Shown one piece after another: positions 55,174-64,000 of a stretch of DNA of 64,000 nt. Each line of letters opens with the position of its first letter. Positions within the stretch are counted from its first letter, which is position 1. A model generated the notes under the pieces. The model saw nothing but the letters and a program-made list of their open reading frames with translations. It searched no databases and was not told the DNA's origin. Origin of the DNA: Favolaschia claudopus (Eukaryota > Basidiomycota > Agaricomycetes > Agaricales > Mycenaceae); assembly GCA_037176885.1 (NCBI GenBank), contig JAWWNJ010000026.1:806001-870000 (forward strand). Direction: 5' to 3'. A program made the translations under genes and the position numbers.

Positions 55174-58100
55174 ATGTCTGCTCTCCTGCTTTGCCTTTTT
55201 CTCTGCATTCCTTTCGTCCTGGCGCAAAATGCGCAAAATACAGTAACATCTCTGGGTCGCGATATTCCTACAAATCTATTATTCTTCCCAAACTCTTCAG
55301 TAAGATCTCTGCGTCTTCTTTGGCTTCCAATATTCAGCGTTTTTACAAGTCCGCAATTAGATACAGTAAACCGGATCGAAATATCTATGTCTCTCATGAT
55401 GCTGGAAGGTCTTGGAAGCGGCCATCCAGTATGCCAGGGGGCATGGTTGACGACGTGATCTTTCACCCATTTAATAATAGTATGGTGCGTTATGTTGTCG
55501 ATCTGTCGGTTTCAAAAGGGATGACTTCGACCAGGCATTCGTGGTCACAACCCCTCGCGACCCCAAAGTCGCCCAAGCTCATTATCGGACCGATGATGGT
55601 GGCCAGAGTTGGACGCGTTTGGAGTTCCCGCCCCTGCCCCTCTCACTTTCATTCCACTCCGACCCAAACAAACGGGGTCACATCATTCTTTTGCGCGAAC
55701 TGTGCGACAAGCGCGGCCGCGGCCGAAAATGCTACACAGAGGCGCGTGTGTTATCTCGCTAAATTTGCTCAGCTGAGCTCACTGCTGTGTCTCTAGTCAT
55801 TCATCACCAAGGACGCCTTTAGTTCTCCACCGGAGCCCCTTCTCAACAACACCATCAAATGCCAATTCGCCCACAACAGCCAGGCATTCCGGCCGCAGAG
55901 CGTGCATTCGGACCTCGTATACTGCATCCAGGACGCGCCACCATTCAATACCAACTCGGGCACGGCTCGGCTGTACTCCAGCACGGACTTCTTCAAAACA
56001 GAAAAGAAGCTGGAAGAGTTGTGCGCGGGGAAGGGAGCCAAGGGTTTTATTACGGCTAACCCACATCCGTTCGATGTGTTTGCGTCGACGTCGCATTTCG
56101 CGGTGTTTGCGCTCCAGGGTGCCAACTCCGACGTGACGTTCTGCGTGTCCAAGGACCTGAAGACGTGGGTCAAGACAGAAATCCCTCCGCGGTTCACCCG
56201 CGCCCAGTATTCCCTCGTCTCTGCCGGCTCTAGTCTGGGCATTGACGTGTACACGAGCACTGGAAAGGGCATTGGGACGCTGTATATGAGCGACGAGAGC
56301 GGCGCGCTGTTCTCCGAGAGCCTGAAGGATACCAATTGGGCCAAGGCAAGCTGGCTGGACCGCGTCGGGGTCGTAGATTCGGAGGCGGTTGCCAGCGTGC
56401 CAGGCGTACTCATCGCGAATGTCGTGACGAACGCGGCGGACGTCATAGGGCGTGGCGCGGACAGGGTGCTGAAGACAGTCATTAGCTACGATAATGGGCA
56501 CTCGTGGGCACCTATCGCTGCTGGGCCTGATTTGTGCAGCCAAGACGGCTGCTCGCTACACATCTACCCTCGTCTGTATTCCAGAGAATACCCACGCACG
56601 GAATCAGGGAGCGCTGGGGTGATCGTCGGGGTTGGCTCCGCCGGGCTCGCTCATCGAGCTCGAGACCAGAGCGATACTTTTATGAGCACAGATGCCGGAC
56701 TGACTTGGACGAAGCTCTCCGACGGCGCTTTCGTTCATAGGTTCGGCGACGCTGGAAGCATTCTCGTTATGATCAACAACGATCACCCAGTGCACGAGCT
56801 GCAGTACTCCCTGGATTCGGGATCGACTTGGTATGTCGTTTGTGCGTTTATACCATCTTCATCGGTTTCATTGTTTTCTCAGGCAGCACTACGACTTTGG
56901 AATCACCGTGGTCCCCATAGAGCTCATCACCGTTCCCGAACCCGATTCCTGGAAATTCATCCTCCATGCTGAACGGTCGCCACCGGTGTGGGCCGACCAT
57001 TATGTTTATATATTCTTCGATTTTACAGACCTGCGCAAGAGCAAGTGCTCGGCGGATGATTTTGAGACATGGTATGCGGCGTCGACCGGGGTCAAGGGTT
57101 GTTTGATGGGCTCGAAGGTATGCGTGTCGTTTGGGTTCGCACCTCATTCGTTTTCTGACGCCGTTGTGTCTCGAAAGCAACCATTCAAGCGGCGAAAGCT
57201 GCATCGGGACTGTTATGTCGGCGACATGTCTACTACCACTGGACTCCTTTCGTCTGAAGGGAATTGCAGTTGCTCGGATGCCGATTATGAGTGGTCAGTT
57301 CGTGTACCTCTGCCCTCTTCATTACACCTCACGCTAAATCAGCGAGCACAACTTCCGTTTGGATGGTTCGACCTGCGTCGCCGCTCTTCCCGAGCCTATC
57401 CCTTCTGGGATGTGCAAATCAGTAGAGGAGACGTACATGGGTTCTTCTGGTTACAGGAAGATCCCAGGAAACACTTGTACCGGTGGATCAAAGGACGCTC
57501 CCGTGCAGAAGTCGTGTCAGCAAGGTACATACTTCACTGCCGACCTCTGCCACCCTCACCGAATTAAATGATCCCAACAGAAGAGCCTAACGATGGCGCT
57601 GTCGTGCACCGTACCGTGCGTTGATCGCCGCCGTACTGTAACCCTCGTTCTCCTTACCCAGTTCCCTAGTTCGAATTTCCTAGCAAAATCATCCAACGCG
57701 AGTATGTTGAGAATTCAACGGTAAATCTTAGCGTGCCAATGTACTTCTCGCCACCTCACAAGCCTCATTCTGCAGACTATCCTTGTCCTCCTCCAAGATC
57801 ATTCCATGTGGCAATCGAGCAACGAAGGCTCTTCATGGAAGCGCTTGTACCCGGAAGAGCATTTCACGCGGTTCTACCTCCACAAATATGACAGCGATCG
57901 TGTTTACCTCGTCACCGACACCGAGAAGTTCTATTTCACGCTAGACGCGGGACGCACATGGTCCATCCGCAAGGCGCCCTCTCCGCCGACTTCTTTCCGC
58001 GTCCAAGCGCTCCGCTTCCATACGGACCCCGATACCCTGCTTTGGCTGGGCGACAGGGACTGCAAGGATTTCCGCGAATGTCATATTGAGGCGCAGTATT

Positions 58101-60249
58101 CGAGGGACAACGGCCGGACGTGGGCGTTCGTGGAGAAATATGTGCTGAATTGCGCGTGGGCGATAGGGACGAAATTGGCGGCCGACGCGCGGGAGATTTT
58201 GTGCGAATCTTACACTGATAAGACTGGGTCGCAAATGTTGTTTCAGATGGGTCAGAATCCGCTGGCGCTTGTTGAGGGTCCGGATTATTTTAAGACGAAG
58301 AAGAAGATTTTTGACCAGGTGGTGGGGTTTGCCAAGTATTCCGAGTTCCTTATCGTTGCGGAGGTGAAACTTTTCGGTAACCTACACTTGAGGGATGATT
58401 GCTGAAGCTCAGCACTATGCAGCTTCGGGGTGACCCTCTTTCGTTACAGTTGCAGGTGTCGCTCGATGGCGTTCATTTCGCTACGGGACAATTTCCCCAT
58501 AACATGAAACCGGAGACCCATGTAGGTGCTTCGCTGTCATAGATGTATGTCCACCGCGCTGAAAGTGTTTCTCACAGGCATATACTATTCTCGACTCGAG
58601 CACCGCGTCCTTGTTCGTCCATATGACTATGACGGAACCTTTAAACCCGCAGCTGCAATGGGGAAATGTTTTGAAGTCGAACTCGAATGGCACTTATTTC
58701 GGCTTATCAGCTGAGCACGTCAACCGGGATGCTCGTGGTTACGTCGACTTTGAGAAGATGGCTGGATTGGATGGCATTGCTCTCATCAACATCGTTTCGA
58801 ATACTGAAGAGGCGCACATCACCGGGAGGAAAGTGCTGCAGAGTAGAATAACCCATAACGATGGTATTTTCTTGCTTGACTGCCACCATATTCTTTCACA
58901 CCTCGCTCCACAGGAAGTACATGGAAGTCCCTGCCTCCACCGAAGCGCGACTCTCTGGGCAACTCGTACCCCTGCAGTCAATGTGCGCTTCACGTTCATG
59001 GATTCACTGAGCGTCGAGATTTCTCTGCGACATTCAGTGTTTCGTCTGTCGTCGGACTCATCATGGCCGTGGGTAACGTCGGCGAGTCTCTCGCGCCGTA
59101 CGACCAGAGCGACCTCTTCCTGAGCCGGGATGGTGGGTTTACATGGGAAGAGGTACACAAGGACGCGCATCTGTGGAAGATTGGCGACTCCGGTTCCGTC
59201 ATTGTCATCGCGAACGACGAAGAACCGACGGACCACGTCCTTTTCAGCACCGATGAAGGAATGAGTTGGCACCATTACAAGTTCTCGGAGAGTAAGATTC
59301 GAGTGCGGTCGATAATGACGATACCGGCAGATACCAGCCGTCGATTCCTGCTGTTTGGGCATGCGCCTCGTTCGTCCTCCGATCTTGCGATCTTCGTCGA
59401 TTTCTCGGCGCTGACGTCTCGACAATGTTTGTACTCACTGTTGCGTGCCTTGTACCCCGCAGCTCATAACATCTGACAGGCATGATTGATATCGAGGACC
59501 CTGGACACGATGATTTCGAGCTGTGGAGTCCGAGTGACGAGCGCGATGAGCGGTGTTTGTTTGGCAGACAGGTCAGACGAGCTCAACCTCTTGACATCTC
59601 ATCACTCATTTGTCGCCGTTATCCCCCAGAGTGTTTACCATCGACGTAGGCGAGAGGCAAATTGCTATGTGGGCACACAGCCCAAAGCGAGTGCACGAGT
59701 CGAGAGGGCCTGCACTTGTGTGAAAACAGATTATGAATGGTTCGCTCTATCGTCGACTTATCGTTCCTCGTACCAGGTACTGATTCTGCTGCCGACAGCG
59801 AATTTAATTACTATAAAAATGCGGAAGGAGACTGCGTTCTTGCTACGGGAAGGTCTCCTCTGCCTAATGATGAGACGTGTAGTGACGGTGCTGAGTTCTG
59901 GTACGATCGGACGGCTTATCGGAAGATTGCATTCTCCAGTTGCGAAGGCGGCGAGCGATTAGATCGCGGCGAACGGCGTCCTTGTGTGCGTTCGCGGACT
60001 GGCCATGGAGGTTTCTTCTGGTTTGTGATACTTGCTGTACCGCTCGTGGTGATCGGTCTAGCGGCCTACTGGTATCGTCTCAATGCCGGGTCCGTGCTTC
60101 GTCTTTTTCAATTTGGTCGCTCGCTGACATGCTGCTATCTCAGAAGTGCTTCAAGCTCTCCGGCATTGGAGCGTCTGAAAAATATACTAGATAGATTATG
60201 GCCGCGCCGAGAGAGGCAAGGCTATGAGGCAGTACCGTTGGATGGTTGA
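55174..60249 (+). CDS. VPS10: Vacuolar protein sorting receptor VPS10 (sortilin family)
   Basis: Start at 55174 with signal peptide [17 protein letters not shown]. The exons give a type I receptor of roughly 1,430 aa by my estimate, with two VPS10 domains. Domain 1 includes [32 protein letters not shown] and [19 protein letters not shown]; domain 2 includes [51 protein letters not shown] and [16 protein letters not shown]. The repeated SxDxGxxW Asp-box/BNR signature marks ten-bladed propellers. Cys-rich 10CC segments follow each (e.g. [18 protein letters not shown]). A TM helix ([20 protein letters not shown]) and a short tail ending GYEAVPLDG close the protein; YEAV is a tyrosine sorting signal of YxxΦ type. 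It cycles between Golgi and endosome carrying vacuolar hydrolases such as carboxypeptidase Y. No lesion found. Confidence 0.95.
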
Positions 60250-60594
60250 GTAGGAAATATATCGTTTCTGCGAGGATTCTGCGTAGTCCATAGTTCTGCC
60301 CGAGTTCAATCTGACTGTCAGGTTCTTCTTTCTTCCTTGTTTCTTGCCCACTATTCTAGACCATTCTACATCCTTATTTTACCCTTGTTTGCGGCCGGAG
60401 CTCGTGGCTATACTGTGCTTGACTGCTTCCATGGAGTTCTATCATCCTCAACGTCCCTCGAAAAAATTTCCGGGTCTTGACCTGGTTCCCACATGGAGCG
60501 CTAGCGGCTAGGATTTTGCCCCGACAAAAAGGCATCAGCGGAAGTAAATTTGCGATAAGAAGACAGCAGAAAGCCTTGGCTACACCGAACCACC
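60250..60594. promoter_or_regulatory. 3' flank of VPS10 / promoter of AVT1
   Basis: 345 bp between two genes on the same strand; no other gene seen. Confidence 0.4.
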
Positions 60595-63008
60595 ATGGCC
60601 AGTCTCCCAACGAGCTTCCAGGTAGGCTCTGCGTCCAGCGGGCAGAGCGTTAGGGATGCTATTGCTTCATGTGCGTATCTATGTCTTTGTTCTACGGTTA
60701 TCGGATTGAAATTGAATGAATAGACCGTCGAGCGCAATATCTCGTTGCTGGGTCCACTGTAGCTTCGGTATCCGACGATTCCGACCCTCTGGACGACGAA
60801 GAGGCTGGTTTCGGTGCTATCGAGGAGGAGGAAGACATTATCGAGGCAGAACGGTCCCCTCCAGAGTCGTCGGATGGCTTTATCGGCCAGTTCGATTGGG
60901 ATGAAGACGCCCTAGATACTCCTACGACGCCCAAGGCAGCTCTGCCATTTTCACGAAAAATATCGCCTTCACCTGGGCCACGAGAACGAAACGAAACTGA
61001 ACGAACACCGCTTTTGCGCAAGACTATCTCTTTCACGAAAACTCCCGTTCCGAGGCGCGCGTCTGCAAATAACAACGAATATCTTGCGGTACCCCATGCA
61101 GGACCGTCATTGCGACGCCGTTCATCTGCTGCGTCGGCGCGGAGTATGAAATACAACTATGGAGGGCACAGTACATTCGGGCAAACGGTGCGTAGAATTG
61201 AATTCCAGAGTGGTTACAGAGACGGGGCTGCAATCGCGCTCTTCAGTCTTAGAAGCTTGGTCGCGGACGTCGAGTTTCTTTTTAATCTGGTAGATTACAA
61301 AAGCACTTGCTCTCCGCGACCAAGCTTACAAGACTGAAAAGCGTGGTTGCAGCTCCGCTTCTGTAACCACTTGAACCTCATTCTGCTTCTACTACGACGT
61401 GAAGTCGCCTCCCATCCACTTGACTTATGTTGCCAAAAAATCTCAACTAATCTGTTGGTCAGCTCTTCAACTCCATTGCCATCCTCCTCGGCATTGGTAT
61501 GCTTTCTGAGCCCCTTGCCTTCGCCTACGCAGGTTGGGGCATGGGCTTCTTCCTAATCGCGTTTTACGGCTACATCAGCTGTTATACGTCTGTAGTCACT
61601 CTCTTGCATCCTCAATATTATCCTGATCCCTCTTCCGCAGCGCCAAAATTCTCGCAGGCATCATCCTCTCCGACGTCCGCCTCCGCTCCTACGCCGACAT
61701 TGGCCGCAAAGCCTTTGGTCCCCGCTCAACCCTCGTCATCAGCATCCTCTTCTGTCTCGAGCTCTTCGCCGTCAGCGTCATCCTCGTCACCCTCTACGCC
61801 GACTCGCTCAACTCTCTCCTCCCGCAATATTCCTCCAACACCTACAAATTGTGGGGGCTCATCGTGCTCATCCCAACCGTCTTCTTGCCTCTATCTTTAT
61901 TGAGCTACACTTCTATCCTCGGCATCATCTCCACCGTTTTTGTCGTTGTCGTGATTCTCATTGACGGGGTCTCTAAAACCGAGTCGCCTGGCAGTCTGTG
62001 GAGCCCCGCTGACACGTCGTTGGGCATCGACAACTGGAATCATCTTGGAATTGCCTTTGGGCTATTCATGGCGGGAGTGCGTACCAGATTGTCCCGAACG
62101 CGTCATTTTCTCATCGCTGTATCATGCAGTTCTCCGGCCATGCGGTAATCCCTTCTCTAGCGAGGGACATGACCGACCCAACTCAGTTTAACAAAATGAT
62201 AGACTGGGCTTTCGTACGTTTTTCCGTTTAGTCTTTTTTTTCATGGTTTGCAACGAAATTGCTCGCAGGTAGTCGCCACGTTCATCTATGGTCTCATTGG
62301 GTGCGCAGGGTACATCATGTTTGGCAATTCAGTTAGCCAAGAGGTGCGATATCTTTCTCTCTCTTCTCTGGATCGGTTTAACTTGTATGAACACGCAGAT
62401 AAGCATGGACCTCCTTGCAACCCCAGGCTACAACGCCGTCCTCAACCAAGCCGCCCTATGGATGCTCGTCATCAGTCCTCTGTGAGTATACACTGCCATC
62501 CCCACGTCCATCCTTCTACGAGCGGCTAATCCTAAATGTCTGTAGCTCGAAATTCGCTCTCACAACTCAACCCCTCAACACCGCGATCCAAATCCTCATC
62601 GGCATCGACAGTCCCATCGCCGCACCGGAAGAGCTCGAAGCGAAGCTCGCAGAGCCGCATCGCGCGTCGCGGGTGTCGTTCAAAGGCACACTGAGTGTGA
62701 TACAGCGCATTGCAGTGGCGCTGCTTTCCGTTGCTGTGTCGATTTTGGTGCCTGAATTCAGCGCAGCTAGTGCGTTCTCTTCCATTCTTCTTTCCGTTCG
62801 TTCCTTGGCAGGCAGGAATGAGGAGGCTGACCGGTGCCCTACAGTGGCTTTCCTCGGATCGTTCTCCGCCTTCGTTCTCTGCGTTATCGGCCCAGTTGCA
62901 GCGAAGATTGCGCTCGAGCGACGATGTGGCTTGTTTGATGGAGTGCTCATGGCAGTGGCGGTGGTCATGGCGGCTTGGGGAACAGCCGCTGCGTTCAGGG
63001 AGGCATGA
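60595..63008 (+). CDS. AVT1: AVT1-type vacuolar amino-acid transporter
   Basis: Exon 1 60595-60670 and exon 2 60724-61187 encode a long hydrophilic N-terminus (YRRAQYLVAGSTVASVSDD, acidic EEEEDIIEAE, RTPLLRKTISF) typical of AVT1. Exon 3 (61463-61587) starts the APC/SLC38 core: LFNSIAILLGIGMLSEPLAF, AYAGWGMGFFLIAFYG. Next come AKILAGIILSDVRLRSYADI, GRKAFGPRSTLVISILFCLE, then FSGHAVIPSLARDMTDP, TFIYGLIGCAGYIMFGNSVS and SKFALTTQPLNTAIQI, and near the end MAFLGSFSAFVLCVIGPVAA (joined across an intron at about 62772-62860). About eleven membrane helices are expected. It imports neutral amino acids into the vacuole in exchange for protons in yeast. The intron 61188-61462 is 275 nt, far longer than the others, because it holds a hairpin element. 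Confidence 0.92.
61209..61371. mobile_element. 163 bp hairpin MITE inside an AVT1 intron
   Basis: The left arm AGTGGTTACAGA ... CTTGGTCGCGGA (61209-61270) is mirrored at 61310-61371 with few mismatches, leaving a loop of about 40 nt. The element has no coding content and sits between the donor (61188) and acceptor (61462), so the host gene can still be spliced. Confidence 0.88.
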
Positions 63009-63231
63009 AGGAGAGTCCGAGTAAGAGAATGCCAGCGTCGTCGTATTCGACGATTTCTTGAATTATAAGTTACGTTATATACTTACAATGTGTGTTGTGC
63101 GGTTTATAATGTACTGCTACGTTTCTGTTGATCGTTCCCGTCCTTGTAGTTGTTTTGACCGACCAATTATCCAGCTTGGGTCATTTCAGCAGGTATAGGT
63201 ACTCCATTTAATCAAGAAATATTCGGGTCAT
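63009..63231. other. Convergent 3' region between AVT1 and SNF2 gene
   Basis: Shared downstream region of two convergent genes; no further feature seen. Confidence 0.5.
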
Positions 63232-64000
63232 CTATCTGTCATCTTGCGACGTAGCCATTCCGAAGAGCTGCGAATTGCGTTGAGAGAACGAATGAGCGAG
63301 GCACGAAGATGACAACCCATACCTGCTTGATGTCCTTTACGCTCATCTTGTGCAAGCTGCCACCTGTGCCCTCACCCAGTGCAGCGTCAGATAGCCCGGA
63401 CTTGACGTCCTGAAGCTTGAGCATCCTGTACATCCATGAGCCACTATGCCAGCCTATGCTGGAATGACAGGAACTCCTACCGCTCTTCGATAGTGTTCTC
63501 GACGACGAGCCGCTTAACAAAGACCTCCTTGTCCTGGCCAATGCGGTGCGCGCGGTCGTATGCCTGTGTCTCAGCGGCGGCGTTCCAACTGTATACCATG
63601 AGCTGCAGTTAGGTGGTCTCAAGGAACACCATACCTGAGGTCCATGCTGGGGAGAATCTTCGTCAGAAGGATTGAAGGAAAGGCAGGCAGATCACTCACT
63701 TGATGATGCGATTCGCGGAAGTAAGATTCAGTCTAAAGACGAGATAAGTATTTGCCAGCGATACGCCAATCCTGACACTTGCCCGACACTGCCGGCCTTG
63801 GTGCTATTCAAGAATCAGAACAAATTACATCGTTCAGGGCAGTAAGACAAACCTGATAAGAATGACCTTGGGCCCTCCCGGTTTTCGAAACGTTGCCAAA
63901 ACAGCGTCGCGCTGCGCCCGGTCCATCTTCCCATCGAAACGCAGGCTGCGTATGCCATGCCGCGAAAAGAGAATCTCAATGAGGTCGAGCATCGAGGTCC
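63232..64000 (-). CDS. SNF2-family DNA-dependent ATPase, C-terminal part (runs off the window)
   Basis: The minus strand, from the window edge: [112 protein letters not shown] and, after an intron with acceptor at 63268, [11 protein letters not shown] with a stop at 63232-63234. These are helicase motifs IV-VI of the SNF2 C-terminal domain (arginine-finger motif [10 protein letters not shown]). The ending with the KDIKQLFGM-type tail is typical of fungal Uls1/Rad5/Rad16-like ATPases. The N-terminal ATPase lobe and any RING finger lie outside the window, so the subfamily is not decided. Confidence 0.9.

Noticed and set aside
55793..56543. Long minus-strand frames (229 and 248 codons)
   Set aside because: Antisense to a large VPS10 exon with clear Asp-box motifs on the plus strand.
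1..64000. tRNA or rRNA genes
   Set aside because: I found no convincing T-loop/anticodon arrangement or rRNA-like stretch by eye; a covariance-model scan would be needed to exclude them.

Overview
The window is nuclear DNA of a mushroom-forming basidiomycete (Agaricomycetes, most likely Agaricales). Genes are cut by many 45-65 nt GT-AG introns. The recognisable genes are fungal housekeeping types: histone H2A.Z, a two-domain VPS10 sorting receptor, a TRK potassium transporter, an AVT1-type vacuolar amino-acid transporter and a SNF2 helicase. Accessory families common in agarics lie between them. Genus is not decided by anything I can see.

Layout. 1-678 is a near-perfect 0.68 kb palindrome. 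From about 1.1 to 18.2 kb the minus strand carries a scattered family of Gly-rich genes. Three copies join an N-terminal helical region resembling HeLo/MLKL-like domains to GGxGGxG repeat modules, and one joins the repeats to a SAM-like domain. Some copies are intact and some are frameshifted. The cluster is interrupted by a 3.2 kb element with about 90 bp terminal inverted repeats and dozens of CCTCCGCC motifs (4703-7875) and by a small MITE (10926-11196). At 17.6-20.3 kb a Gly-rich/SAM gene and a CsbD-like stress-protein gene were tandemly duplicated, and each copy lost the opposite gene. 21.7-26 kb holds another MITE, a divergent pair of uncharacterised coiled-coil genes, a short duplicated sequence and the H2A.Z gene.

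29.1-32.1 kb carries a secreted repeat-rich protein and a short-chain dehydrogenase with one damaged splice donor. 32.8-42.6 kb is a family of single-pass membrane proteins with a jelly-roll-like ectodomain and a C-terminal LPxY motif. Two of these sit in a tandem segmental duplication, each head-to-head with a Gly-rich gene. A further complete Gly-rich gene lies at 44.35-44.80 kb.

48.2-64 kb is gene-dense and conserved: an NTF2-like protein, TRK1, a second secreted protein sharing a Cys domain with the 29.1 kb gene, VPS10, AVT1 (a 163 bp hairpin sits in one intron) and the C-terminal part of a SNF2 helicase running off the right edge.

The most novel content is the Gly-rich module family with three kinds of N- or C-terminal partner, its repeated physical pairing with receptor-like membrane protein genes, and the shared secreted CDxG...C domain. 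All gene models were assembled by eye from reading frames and splice signals. Exon ends are stated where I could check that phase closes.
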